Counted from the stretch's first letter, positions 6,455 through 15,107 are shown. The stretch: 17,919 nucleotides of DNA from CAYOEJ01 sp964403015 (GCA_964403015.1 CAYOEJ010000031.1:1-17919); one strand, 5' to 3'. The notes: generated by a model from the sequence alone, not told the origin. A program made the numbers and translations.

Positions 6455-7408
6455 ATGTCGCAAGAATCGCCCCAGGAGCAACTGCGATTTTCCTTTCTTG
6501 GCCCGCGGGGAACCTTCTGCCAGCAGGCGCTGAATCAGATTGCTTCGGAGGACGAGGCCATCCATATCCCGGCCATTGACGCCCCACGTGCTATTCGGAT
6601 GGTCCGCAACGGCGAGGCCGATTACGCGGTGGTGCCCATCGAAAACTCGGTCGAAGGTGGCATCAATGCCACGCTAGATTCGCTCGCTGCAGATTCGGAT
6701 CTCATCGTGCTAGCTGAGGTGCTCGTTAACATTTCTTTCACTCTCGCCGTTCGCCCAGGCACAGAGCTATCAGACGTCAAGCGGATTTCTACACATACAG
6801 CCGCGTGGACGCAGTGCCGCGGGTGGATCATGGATCATATTCCAGATGCCATTCACCTCCCGGCTACGTCCACGGCCGCAGGCGCGGCTGGATTAGCACA
6901 GGACGGCGATCCCGGGTACGAAGCCACGCTCGTCTCACCGCTGGCCGCCGAGCAGTACGGCCTAGCTTCACTTTCTGACAATGTGGCCGACAATCCCGAC
7001 GCCGTTACTCGCTTTGTCATGATCGGCAAGGCCGGCAAGATTCCAGAGCGCACGGGCTCGGATAAGACCACCCTCATGGTTCAGCTGGCCACCGACGAAT
7101 CCGGCGCCCTGCTCGGCATGCTCGAACAGTTCTCGGTGCGCGGTGTGAACCTCTCAAGAATTGAGTCGCGACCGGTGGGCGATTCTCTGGGCAGGTATGC
7201 GTTCTCGATCGATTGCGAGGGCCATCTTTTCGATGAACGCATCCAGGCCGTTCTTATCGGTCTGCACCGAGTGTGTCCGAAGGTCACATTCCTCGGTTCT
7301 TACCCGACTGCGGATCGCCACCGAATTAAGACGCGCCCCGGAACCTCTGATGAGGATTTCCGGTCGGCACGCTCGTGGGTGACCACCCTGATTTCACGCT
7401 CGCGTTAA
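6455..7408 (+). CDS. pheA: Prephenate dehydratase
   Basis: 317 aa. It converts prephenate to phenylpyruvate in phenylalanine synthesis. The N-terminal dehydratase domain (about 10-195) starts with FSFLGPRGTFCQQAL and carries VVPIENSVEGG (59-69) and the catalytic TRF motif (185-187). The C-terminal ACT domain (about 205-285) has GALLGMLEQF (217-226) and ESRP (237-240), the elements that bind phenylalanine for feedback inhibition. It is the monofunctional form, without chorismate mutase, as in other actinobacteria. Length is normal, with an extra 30-residue basic tail. The start is set by AAAGGA (6443-6448) 6 nt before the ATG. It is convergent with the lipid kinase. Confidence 0.97.
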   Translation: MSQESPQEQLRFSFLGPRGTFCQQALNQIASEDEAIHIPAIDAPRAIRMVRNGEADYAVVPIENSVEGGINATLDSLAADSDLIVLAEVLVNISFTLAVRPGTELSDVKRISTHTAAWTQCRGWIMDHIPDAIHLPATSTAAGAAGLAQDGDPGYEATLVSPLAAEQYGLASLSDNVADNPDAVTRFVMIGKAGKIPERTGSDKTTLMVQLATDESGALLGMLEQFSVRGVNLSRIESRPVGDSLGRYAFSIDCEGHLFDERIQAVLIGLHRVCPKVTFLGSYPTADRHRIKTRPGTSDEDFRSARSWVTTLISRSR

Positions 7409-7409
7409 G

Positions 7410-7446
7410 TTCGCGCGCTTACGGCGTCATGTGCGTCATGCGCGAA
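7410..7446. terminator. Possible hairpin between convergent pheA and lipid kinase genes
   Basis: TTCGCGC (7410-7416) can pair with GCGCGAA (7440-7446). The long loop contains the direct repeat GCGTCATG twice (7424-7431 and 7433-7440). No T-tract is present; this is the only candidate in the 79-bp convergent gap. Confidence 0.25.
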
Positions 7447-7487
7447 GCTAGCGTGCCGCGCTCACGAACCACACTCACCTAGAACGA

Positions 7488-8639
7488 CTAGTTGCGCACC
7501 CGCACGAACAGCGAATTGTGGTCGATGCTGGCCGTGACGTGGTTTGCATAGCCAAGCACATCGCCGTCGACCTGGATTTGGTGGACGTCGTGCGTGGTGA
7601 CCGTGCACTGGCGAATGCGATGCATGTCGAGATCACCAGCTGGCGAAACACCAGCAAAGTCAAGGGCTTTCAAGCCTAGCCCCTTCAAGCCAACTCGCCT
7701 GACCAAGTCAATCCAACCGATCAGACCGCCGCGGGTGTCGAGTACGGCGAGCTCGAGCCAGCCGTCGTCGAACTTCGCACCCTGATCCATCACAATGCCA
7801 CCAACGAGTTCACCGCAATTGAGGAACATGACCGAGCGGGCATCCGTGGTAACACTACGTTCCTTCGGTCCGGTGGTGATGGTTGCTTCGAGCTTCGGAG
7901 CAAGGAGGTGGGGCACGGCCGCCTTGAGGTACGCGAGCCAACCGAGTTTTGCCTTGAGTTCTGCCTGTTCGTCGGCTTGCGCCATGATGTCGGCGTCAAA
8001 ACCGATGCCTGCCATCACCACGAACGCGTGCTTACCAGGCTCGGCGACCTTCTGTCCGTCTTCCACGAGCGGCTGCTCTTCGACCACGGGAACTTCCATC
8101 CAGCCGACGTCGATCGGCCGGTTCTTACCAGTGAGCGCGATGATCGCCATCGCTCGAGCTTCACCGAGCGGCAGATCGAGATTGCGGGCAAGCAGATTTC
8201 CGGTGCCAACGGGTAGCAGCCCGAGTGGAATGTTCGTTCCGGTGAGCTCCTGAGCGATAGCGCGCACGGTGCCATCACCGCCAGCTGCGATCACCACCGA
8301 TGCGCCATCTTCAATCGCTTGGCGCGCCTGACCTGGCCCCGGATCCTCCGCGGTGGTCTCCACCCACACCGGCTCGGGCAACGATGCATCACTTGCGGCG
8401 TTCGAGAGCGTCTCGCGCAGATAATCCCAGTCCGCAGACTTTGTTGGGTTATAAATGACGACGGCGGGCCCCGGATCCGCTTCTTCGGAAAGGTTCTCTG
8501 GTCGGGTGCTTCCCGACATACGAGTCCGGCGACGTTCACGTTTGAGTGCCTCGAGCCGCCTGTAGTTGCTGAGGCTCGCAAAGATCGCCACGAGTGCAAC
8601 GATCAGCGCAATGATCGACAGTGCTAGGTCCCAAGTCAT
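7488..8639 (-). CDS. Diacylglycerol kinase family lipid kinase
   Basis: 383 aa. DAGK-catalytic-domain protein: phosphate-binding start AVVIYNPTKS (59-68), nucleotide-binding GGDGT (120-124), PVGTGNLLARNL (143-154), and a C-terminal VDGDVLGY segment typical of DgkB/YegS-type kinases. These enzymes phosphorylate diacylglycerol or a related lipid at the inner membrane face. It differs from the shorter soluble forms by an N-terminal helix (about 5-25) and a basic linker, so it is likely membrane anchored. A short acidic insertion around 185-205 (VVEEQPLVEDGQKVAEPGKH) is also seen. ATG 8637-8639 follows TATTGT by 6 nt, without Shine-Dalgarno. It is divergent from serS; dgk next to serS is a recurrent actinobacterial arrangement. 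The exact lipid substrate is not decided by sequence. Confidence 0.92.
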   Translation of the reverse strand: MTWDLALSIIALIVALVAIFASLSNYRRLEALKRERRRTRMSGSTRPENLSEEADPGPAVVIYNPTKSADWDYLRETLSNAASDASLPEPVWVETTAEDPGPGQARQAIEDGASVVIAAGGDGTVRAIAQELTGTNIPLGLLPVGTGNLLARNLDLPLGEARAMAIIALTGKNRPIDVGWMEVPVVEEQPLVEDGQKVAEPGKHAFVVMAGIGFDADIMAQADEQAELKAKLGWLAYLKAAVPHLLAPKLEATITTGPKERSVTTDARSVMFLNCGELVGGIVMDQGAKFDDGWLELAVLDTRGGLIGWIDLVRRVGLKGLGLKALDFAGVSPAGDLDMHRIRQCTVTTHDVHQIQVDGDVLGYANHVTASIDHNSLFVRVRN

Positions 8640-8645
8640 AAGGCA

Positions 8646-8651
8646 ACAATA
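8646..8651 (-). promoter_or_regulatory. -10 element of lipid kinase gene (leaderless)
   Basis: TATTGT on the minus strand followed by 6 nt (TGCCTT) and the ATG. No good -35 is visible. Confidence 0.45.
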
Positions 8652-8705
8652 CGCGGAAAATCAGACCCACGGGCGGTGACCTCGGTTGTCCTCGCATGGG
8701 CGACA

Positions 8706-8735
8706 TTGCCGCGAGTTGGCTTCGCCGCCTATCCT
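8706..8735 (+). promoter_or_regulatory. Promoter of serS-HAD operon (leaderless)
   Basis: TTGCCG (8706-8711), 18 nt, TATCCT (8730-8735), then 6 nt (TGAATC) to the serS ATG. This is the clearest leaderless promoter in the window because both hexamers are recognisable. Confidence 0.6.
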
Positions 8736-8741
8736 TGAATC

Positions 8742-9998
8742 ATGATCGATATCCGTACCATTCGTGAAAATCCCGACCTTGTTCGCGCCTCGCAGCGCGC
8801 CCGCGGTGAAGATGAGGCGGCTGTCGACGCCGTTCTTGCCGCTGACGAAAAGCGCCGCAGCTCTCTACAGGCGTTTGAGGATCTGCGCGCCGAGCAGAAG
8901 TCTTTATCACGAACGATCGGTCAGGCCTCTCCTGAAGACCGTCCGGCAATCTTGGCGAAAGCCAAGGAGATGTCTGAGTGTGTGAAGCAGCTCGAAGCGG
9001 AGTCCAATGAGGCTCAAAGCGAGTTCACCGCCGCCATGTATGCGATTCCTAACGTCATCATCGACGGCGTTCCGGCAGGTGGCGAGGACGACTTCGAGGT
9101 GTTGCGCGAAGTGGGAACCATTCGTGACTTTGAAGCCGAAGGTTTCACGCCCAAGGATCACCTCGATATTGCCGAAGCACTCGATGCCATCGACATGGAG
9201 CGTGGCACCAGGGTGAGCGGATCACGCTTCTACTACCTCAAAGGTATTGGGGCCCGGCTCGAGCTCGCGATGCTCACCATGGCTGCAGATCTGGCAGAAG
9301 CTCATGGCTTCACGCTGATGATGACCCCAACTCTCGTCAAACCCGAGATCATGGGCGGCACCGGCTTCCTCGGTGCGCACGCTGACGAAATCTACTACCT
9401 GCCAACCGACGATCTTTACCTCACTGGCACATCGGAGGTGGCACTTGCGGGCTACCACAAGGATGAGATCATCAGCCTCTCGGATGGCCCGAAGCGCTAC
9501 GCCGGTTGGTCGACCTGCTATCGCCGCGAGGCGGGCTCCTATGGCCGTGACACCCGCGGCATCATCCGCGTCCACCAATTCAACAAGGTGGAAATGTTCT
9601 CCTTCTGCCGTCCCGAGGACGCAGCCGAAGAGCACCAGCGCTTCCTCGCACTCGAAGAAGAGATGATCAATAAGTTCGAGCTTCCCTACCGCGTCATCAA
9701 CACGGCTGCGGGCGATCTCGGCTCCTCTGCGGCGCAAAAGTTTGACTGCGAAGCATGGCTTCCTACCCAAAATCGCTACATGGAGATTACGTCCACGTCG
9801 AACTGCACCACCTTCCAGGCACGTCGCCTCAACATTCGCGAAAAGGGAAACCAAACGGTGGCCACGCTCAACGGAACGCTGGCTACCACGCGCTGGCTCG
9901 TTGCGGTGCTCGAGAATCACCAGCAGGCAGATGGCTCTCTTTACATCCCTGAGGCGCTACGCCCCTACCTTGGCGGCCGTGAGCTGATTCAGCCGTGA
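8742..9998 (+). CDS. serS: Seryl-tRNA synthetase
   Basis: 418 aa, the usual bacterial length. It charges tRNA-Ser with serine in the cytoplasm. The N-terminal MIDIRTIRENPDLV start and the long coiled-coil arm (about 25-110), which grips the long variable arm of tRNA-Ser, are present. Class II catalytic features follow: LTGTSEVAL for serine recognition, motif 2 in YRREAGSYGRDTRG with the downstream VHQFNKVEMF, and motif 3 near the C-terminus as TTRWLVAVLENHQ. It is leaderless from TATCCT. It is followed by the HAD gene with a 4-nt GTGA overlap. Three serine tRNA genes lie in the same window. Confidence 0.98.
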   Translation: MIDIRTIRENPDLVRASQRARGEDEAAVDAVLAADEKRRSSLQAFEDLRAEQKSLSRTIGQASPEDRPAILAKAKEMSECVKQLEAESNEAQSEFTAAMYAIPNVIIDGVPAGGEDDFEVLREVGTIRDFEAEGFTPKDHLDIAEALDAIDMERGTRVSGSRFYYLKGIGARLELAMLTMAADLAEAHGFTLMMTPTLVKPEIMGGTGFLGAHADEIYYLPTDDLYLTGTSEVALAGYHKDEIISLSDGPKRYAGWSTCYRREAGSYGRDTRGIIRVHQFNKVEMFSFCRPEDAAEEHQRFLALEEEMINKFELPYRVINTAAGDLGSSAAQKFDCEAWLPTQNRYMEITSTSNCTTFQARRLNIREKGNQTVATLNGTLATTRWLVAVLENHQQADGSLYIPEALRPYLGGRELIQP

Positions 9999-11026
9999 GT
10001 CTGCCAGCGTCGAGCAAGGGTGGCGGGGTTCGTCCAACCACGCAAACCAGTCCGCCCACGGACGCCACCGGCACGGTGACGTCCGAAGCGAGCCCGGCGT
10101 CGTCGGCGAAACTCACCTTTCCCGACGGCGGACGAACACCAAACTCAAACTGGCGCGAAACACTCGAGGCAGCCGAGCTTCCAAACGCGGGCCCAGACCT
10201 TCTCATTGCGCTCGATATCGACGGCACGACTTTGCGGCATGACACCACGCTCTCACCGCGCGTGCGAGACGCGGTGCATGCCCACATCGACGCTGGAACC
10301 ACAATTATGGTGGCCACGGGACGCGGAGTTGCAGGCACTCAGGTGGCTCTCGAGCAGATTGGTTGGGACACCGGATACGCGGTCAGTTCCAATGGGTCGA
10401 TCATTTTGACCCTTGGCAACGATCCTGACGAACGCGCTGAGGACATTTCCGAACTCGTCCGACTCGACACCGTTCCGGTGCGACTCCTGAAGTCACACAC
10501 GTTTGATCCCAGCCGTGAAATCGAGATCATTGCCGAAGGCCTGCCCGGAACGGTGCTCGCTCTCGAAAGTCTCACTCACCGCACCCGCATCACGAGCGCT
10601 TTCCCACCCGGAGAACTGTCCGGACACACTGAGATCGTGGATATCGCCGACCTCGCCATCCCTAACGCCACCCGACTTACCGTGCGCGCGCCACACATGG
10701 ATGCGCGCGAACTGCTCGCCGCAGTGAACGAAATTGGGCTCCACGGTGTGGAATACGCGGTGGGCTGGTCAGCTTGGCTCGATATTGCTCCCGAGGGGAT
10801 CTCAAAGGCCGTGGGCATCAGCGATGTTTGCGACATGGCCGGCATCGAGCGGCGCAATACCGTATGCATCGGCGACTCCGGAAACGACTGCGAAATGCTG
10901 GAGTGGGCCGGGGTCGGCGTCGCGATGGGCAACGCACCCGAGTACGTGCGTTCCTTTGCCGATACGGTCACTGAAGATGTGAACGACGACGGTTGTGCGC
11001 TTGTGCTTGAAGCTCTCCTAAACTAG
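9995..11026 (+). CDS. Cof-like HAD-superfamily phosphatase
   Basis: 343 aa from GTG 9995. HAD motif I LDIDGTTL (residues 73-80; Asp74 nucleophile, Asp76), motif II-like VATGR (106-110), catalytic Lys in ISKAVGI (about 271), and GDSGNDCEML (293-302) for metal binding. The type IIB cap lies between. Such enzymes hydrolyse small phosphates such as sugar phosphates; the substrate is unknown. The GTG overlaps the serS stop (GTGA), implying translational coupling. The first ~65 residues are Pro/Thr/Ser-rich and outside the HAD fold. An alternative GTG at 10076 would shorten this, but the coupling favours 9995. The -10 element of the next gene lies inside its last codons. Confidence 0.93.
   Translation: MSLPASSKGGGVRPTTQTSPPTDATGTVTSEASPASSAKLTFPDGGRTPNSNWRETLEAAELPNAGPDLLIALDIDGTTLRHDTTLSPRVRDAVHAHIDAGTTIMVATGRGVAGTQVALEQIGWDTGYAVSSNGSIILTLGNDPDERAEDISELVRLDTVPVRLLKSHTFDPSREIEIIAEGLPGTVLALESLTHRTRITSAFPPGELSGHTEIVDIADLAIPNATRLTVRAPHMDARELLAAVNEIGLHGVEYAVGWSAWLDIAPEGISKAVGISDVCDMAGIERRNTVCIGDSGNDCEMLEWAGVGVAMGNAPEYVRSFADTVTEDVNDDGCALVLEALLN
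11019..11024 (+). promoter_or_regulatory. -10 element of membrane protein copy 2, inside the HAD 3' end
   Basis: TAAACT lies at the end of the HAD gene, followed by 6 nt (AGACCC) and ATG 11031, again the leaderless spacing. Only 4 nt separate the two genes, so co-transcription with serS-HAD is equally possible. Confidence 0.4.
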
Positions 11027-11030
11027 ACCC

Positions 11031-13637
11031 ATGCTCACGCTTCCATTCCGCCGCCTCGCCAGTGTTCTGACACTGTTGGGCGTCATGTTTGGGAGCCTCG
11101 GAATTCTAGGCGTGCATGCGGCGGCACCTGCTGCAGCGGCGACAAACCAACAGGCTACAACGGGGGAAACGCAGCCCACCGTCGTCGTTCTCACAGAGGG
11201 TGTGGACTGGAGAAACATCGCCTCGAATGAAACACCCCATCTTGCTGCGTGGGCGGCGTCAGGTTCCATGTTCAATGTTGTCCCGCCGTCGGTAGGGGGA
11301 TGGACGTGCCCCGAGGATGTCACGCTCGCCATGGGAGCAGGCGAAAGACTTCATAGCCGCACGGTAACCGACTGGCCCTCCTGCCCGCCCGAAGACTTCA
11401 GCGCCGGCGCTCAACCCCACGGGTGGTCACGCTGGTTCCAAGGAATGCAGCGGGACAGAAACTATGCTCCCATCGGAAACTTCGGGCACGTTTTGGCGTC
11501 CACGAGTATCGAAGCCAAAGCTGTTGGTAACTCGGCTGCCCTCCTTCTTATAGATGCCGCCGGTGAAGTTCCGCAGACGTGGGAGCCAGCAAAAGAAACC
11601 GATTCTGAACTAGCAGAGCAAGTCAGCCATGCGTTGGAAGATGCCGACCTCGTGGTCGTCGATGCTTCAGCCACCAATTTCGCACTCCAGCCCAATCGCT
11701 CGTTAGCCACCGAGCGCCGCGTGAAGCGTATCGAACCACCCGACGAGGAGCCTGAACCAGTCGACGTTGAATCAGTCAACGCACAGGCGCGCGAATTTGC
11801 TGAAAAACAGAGCCGGATCAACGCGCAACGGGCCGAAGCCGTTTTCGCCGAGTTGGAGCCAGGAACTCCAGTTCTTTTCGTCTCCCTTATGGAAGTTAAC
11901 GGGAACGCTCTCCAGCCAGCATTCCTCTCCGCCGGCCCAGGCGGCGAGAGTCCGGTTCTGCCATCTGATGACGAGATAACCACTGCGCAGATGGCGGGAC
12001 ATGCGTGGGACCCGCAAGTGCGCCAAGATGGCACGGTTCAATACACGTCGCTGCTGCCCACCGTCATGGCTGGAGTGAATCCCGATGCGCTGTCCAACCC
12101 TGCGTGGAATCTGCGCACGGATGTGCTTCGAACCAGTGGCACCCTCTACAACGATTGCTCACCCGAAGACTCGTGTTTTACGAGTCGAATCGACAGGCTC
12201 CAGTCAGGTGAAGAACGCGCCTCGGCGATCACCGCGGTCCGCGGATCGTTTTTCCGCGTGATGAGCTGGGCGACCATCGCGTTCATCGTCCTTTCCATCA
12301 TTCTTTTCGCTCCGGCTCCGCGGCGCTCGTCGCATGGTCGAGGCGCAGAGCAGCAAGCTAGTGCCGAAGCGCATGCCGAGAACCACTCGTGGAAGGCGCG
12401 AGCAGCACGCGCATATGACCGACTCATCGCATGGCTCAGGCCAATCCGGAAACTCAACGACATCCCGGCATTTGCGCACTCGTGGCGGGTCATCGGTCTC
12501 ACCATCTCTGCGGTGCCAGTTTCTTCGCACATCACAACCGTGATCTATAGCTGGTGGGAAGCTGAGAGCCCGTACGCCGCGCTGATGGTGGGCACCTGGG
12601 TAGTCGCATTCATTATCGGGCTCATTGCCTATATTGCTAATCGCTCAAAGAGTTATGGCCCTCTTGTTGCTATCGCTGCGCTCACCGCGATCCTGTTGGC
12701 AGTTGAAGTCGCGACCGGCTCACACAATCTCATCGACGCACCCATGGGCTTCAATACGCTGATTGGCGCACGCTTCTACGGTTTGGGCAACGAGGGCTTC
12801 GCACTTCTCGGCACGGCCACGCTGATCACCCTCGGATTCATCGCGCACGCAATCTCCAAGGGTGGTGCCGAGCAACACGGTCGAAACCAACGCGCTTCCG
12901 GTCAACGACCTTGGGACAAGCGACCGCGCTTTTGGGCTGCCAGCGTTATCGCCGTCATCGGGATGGGCGTTCTTGTCATTGTTGTATGGCCGACGATGGG
13001 TGCGGACTTCGGTGGCGCACTCGCGCTCGTACCAGCGCTCGCCCTTCTCGTATTGCTCGTGAGCGGAGCGCGTCCGTCTTGGCAGAAACTTGTTCTCGTG
13101 GGCGTGCTTGCCGTGATCGTTGCCTTCGGTGTTGCGATCATGGACTGGATGCGCGGGGCCAGTGCACGCACTCACCTCGGGAACTTTATCCAAGCAATCG
13201 TGGACGGCGATGCGTTCGATATCGTAACGCGAAAGATCTCAGTTAATCTACGACTCCTCACGGCATCGACTCACCGTTGGGTTGTCTTGGCCGCTATCGT
13301 GGCGATCGCCTTCGTCGTCGTCCCCCTCCTGAAATCTCTGCGGGAATCTACGACAATCGATGCAGCAGGCGACCGTGAGCTTATTGCCCACGAAGGAGAG
13401 GTTGCCGAGAGGACACCGAACCAAGGAATAACGGTGGACACGACGCTCGTCTATGCACTCGCGTCCGTGGGGCTGTGCCTCCTAGTTGCGTTCCTCCTGA
13501 ACGATTCCGGCATTGTCCTGCCCGGAATGGGAGCTATCTTGCTTATGCCGATGTTGCTGACGGAACTCGACCGGCGTCGTCGTCAGCAAAAAATCTACCC
13601 AGCGAAGCTGGTAGGACTAACGACACAGGAGTCGTAG
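11031..13637 (+). CDS. Polytopic membrane protein with extracytoplasmic AlkP/sulfatase-like domain (copy 2)
   Basis: 868 aa, a distant paralog of the protein encoded at 4085-6283. An N-terminal hydrophobic segment (about 8-37, ending in an Ala-rich AAAPAAAA stretch) could be a signal peptide or anchor. The extracytoplasmic domain (about 48-400) contains VVVLTEGVDW (51-60), NETPHLAAWAASG (66-78), GWTCPEDVTLAMGAGER (90-106) and a Glu/Arg-rich, possibly coiled stretch (about 228-275). The C-terminal domain (405-845, about nine helices) repeats the four blocks of copy 1: GARFYGLGNEG (579-589), MGADFGGALAL (656-666), ARTHLGNF (712-719) and NDSGIVLPGMG (824-834). Canonical AlkP metal ligands are not evident (Glu replaces Asp after the first strand). 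A cytoplasmic His/Ala/Arg-rich loop (430-465) is specific to this copy. The substrate and role are unknown. Confidence 0.85.
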   Translation: MLTLPFRRLASVLTLLGVMFGSLGILGVHAAAPAAAATNQQATTGETQPTVVVLTEGVDWRNIASNETPHLAAWAASGSMFNVVPPSVGGWTCPEDVTLAMGAGERLHSRTVTDWPSCPPEDFSAGAQPHGWSRWFQGMQRDRNYAPIGNFGHVLASTSIEAKAVGNSAALLLIDAAGEVPQTWEPAKETDSELAEQVSHALEDADLVVVDASATNFALQPNRSLATERRVKRIEPPDEEPEPVDVESVNAQAREFAEKQSRINAQRAEAVFAELEPGTPVLFVSLMEVNGNALQPAFLSAGPGGESPVLPSDDEITTAQMAGHAWDPQVRQDGTVQYTSLLPTVMAGVNPDALSNPAWNLRTDVLRTSGTLYNDCSPEDSCFTSRIDRLQSGEERASAITAVRGSFFRVMSWATIAFIVLSIILFAPAPRRSSHGRGAEQQASAEAHAENHSWKARAARAYDRLIAWLRPIRKLNDIPAFAHSWRVIGLTISAVPVSSHITTVIYSWWEAESPYAALMVGTWVVAFIIGLIAYIANRSKSYGPLVAIAALTAILLAVEVATGSHNLIDAPMGFNTLIGARFYGLGNEGFALLGTATLITLGFIAHAISKGGAEQHGRNQRASGQRPWDKRPRFWAASVIAVIGMGVLVIVVWPTMGADFGGALALVPALALLVLLVSGARPSWQKLVLVGVLAVIVAFGVAIMDWMRGASARTHLGNFIQAIVDGDAFDIVTRKISVNLRLLTASTHRWVVLAAIVAIAFVVVPLLKSLRESTTIDAAGDRELIAHEGEVAERTPNQGITVDTTLVYALASVGLCLLVAFLLNDSGIVLPGMGAILLMPMLLTELDRRRRQQKIYPAKLVGLTTQES

Positions 13638-13652
13638 AAACCCACTAATGTG

Positions 13653-13682
13653 TTGGCATTATCACAGCTAGCAAACTAGACT
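13653..13682 (+). promoter_or_regulatory. Promoter of the sugar ABC operon
   Basis: TTGGCA (13653-13658), 18 nt, TAGACT (13677-13682), with a start near 13689 and a 26-nt leader holding a strong Shine-Dalgarno. CTAGCAAACTAG across the spacer and -10 (13670-13680 region) is a small inverted repeat that could be an operator, but no regulator gene is in the window. Confidence 0.55.
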
Positions 13683-13714
13683 CGGTGCGACCCTAATTCT
13701 GAGGAGGAATCGCG

Positions 13715-15097
13715 ATGAAGCGAAGATTGTCTGCTTATGCAACGGTCATAACGGCAGGTGCCATGTTGGCAGCCTGTTCGGGCGGGGATACGACGGACAA
13801 CGAAACGACGGCCGATACTGAAACCACCGAAACGGCCGATACTGAAACCACCGATACCGAAACCGACGACGGCGAGACTGGCGCTTCTGGCGACTGGGCC
13901 GATCTTTCTGGCGAAACCCTGAACGTAGGGGCCGACTGGTCCGGAAACGAGCAGGCAAACTTTGAGCAGGTACTCGCAGGCTTCTCGGAGGCCACGGGTG
14001 CTGAAGTTACCTACACGCCGCTCGGAAACAACGTTGCCACTGCGCTCGGAACCCAGATTGAGGGTGGAGCACCGCCAAACATCGCGCTCATTCCTCAGCC
14101 GGGTCTTGTTGAAGAATTGGCAGCAGCCGAGTCCATCGTTCCGCTCTCTGACGAGGTTCTATCCACAGTCCAAGAGAACTACGCTGAAACCTGGATCGAC
14201 CTCGGCACCATCGACGGAGAGGTCTACGGCGTCTGGTTCAAGGCGGCCAACAAGTCGACCGTGTGGTACAACGTCGAAGCCTACGATGCAGCTGGCGTCG
14301 AAATTCCAGAGACGTGGGAAGACTTCGTCTCGACGATGCAGACGCTCGCGGACTCCGGCACCTACGGTATTTCCGTTGGCGCCGACGTCGGCTGGCCGCT
14401 GACTGACTGGTTCGAAAACGTCTACCTGCGTACCGCTGGCCCTGAAATGTACGATCAGCTGGCCAACCATGAGATTCCGTGGACCGACCCGTCGGTTGAG
14501 GAAGCTCTGACCGTCCTCGCTGAAGTGTGGGGCGATGACACGATCATGCAGCCCGGTGGCGAGCAGCGCTCCTTCCCGGACTCGGTGACCGCCGTGTTCG
14601 GTGATAACCCCGCCGCGGCCACCGTGTACGAAGGCGACTTCGTAGCCGGTAACATCGCCGATCAGACCTCGGCGGTTGTTGGTGAGGACGCCAAGTTCTA
14701 CGCCTTCCCGTCGATCAATGATTCGCCGGCGACCGTCATGGGCGCAGGCAACATCGCTGTGGCGTTCGATGATTCCGAGGCAACTCAGGAGCTCATGCGC
14801 TACCTCGCCTCGCCGGAGGCAGCAAACATCTGGATCGAGCTTGGTGGCTTCACCTCGCCGAACCAGAACGCTGACATGGACCTCTACCCGGATGAGACCT
14901 CGCTTCAGATCGCACAAGAGCTCGTGGACGCCGAAGTATTCCGCTTCGACCTTTCCGACCTTGTACCTTCGGAGCTCGGTGGCACCGAGGGCCAGGGCCT
15001 GTGGCAGATTCTGATTGATTTCTACCAGGATCCGACCGACATCCAGGGCACCATGGAGGCCATGGAGTCTGCAGCTGCCGCTGCGCACGACAACTGA
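13715..15097 (+). CDS. Sugar ABC transporter substrate-binding lipoprotein (CUT1, alpha-glucoside type)
   Basis: 460 aa. A basic MKRR start, a hydrophobic signal and lipobox LAAC with lipidated Cys21 anchor it on the outer face of the membrane. Residues 22-62 form a Thr/Glu/Asp-rich flexible linker encoded partly by a 24-bp tandem repeat. The rest is an extracellular solute-binding fold of the carbohydrate (family 1) type: ETLNVGADWSGNEQ, GVWFKAANKSTVWYN, GVEIPETWEDF and the late PEAANIWIELGGF. The general pattern recalls AglE-like alpha-glucoside binders; the exact sugar is inferred. The GAGGAGGAA Shine-Dalgarno before ATG 13715 is the strongest in the window. It is separated from the permease genes by a strong hairpin. 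Confidence 0.93.
   Translation: MKRRLSAYATVITAGAMLAACSGGDTTDNETTADTETTETADTETTDTETDDGETGASGDWADLSGETLNVGADWSGNEQANFEQVLAGFSEATGAEVTYTPLGNNVATALGTQIEGGAPPNIALIPQPGLVEELAAAESIVPLSDEVLSTVQENYAETWIDLGTIDGEVYGVWFKAANKSTVWYNVEAYDAAGVEIPETWEDFVSTMQTLADSGTYGISVGADVGWPLTDWFENVYLRTAGPEMYDQLANHEIPWTDPSVEEALTVLAEVWGDDTIMQPGGEQRSFPDSVTAVFGDNPAAATVYEGDFVAGNIADQTSAVVGEDAKFYAFPSINDSPATVMGAGNIAVAFDDSEATQELMRYLASPEAANIWIELGGFTSPNQNADMDLYPDETSLQIAQELVDAEVFRFDLSDLVPSELGGTEGQGLWQILIDFYQDPTDIQGTMEAMESAAAAAHDN
13808..13855 (+). repeat. 24-bp tandem repeat, two copies, in the lipoprotein linker
   Basis: Copies at 13808-13831 and 13832-13855 differ only at the last base. Each encodes eight residues of the TADTETTE type. 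The in-frame unit lets the linker lengthen or shorten without a frameshift. Confidence 0.9.
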
Positions 15098-15107
15098 TCC
15101 GATCACT

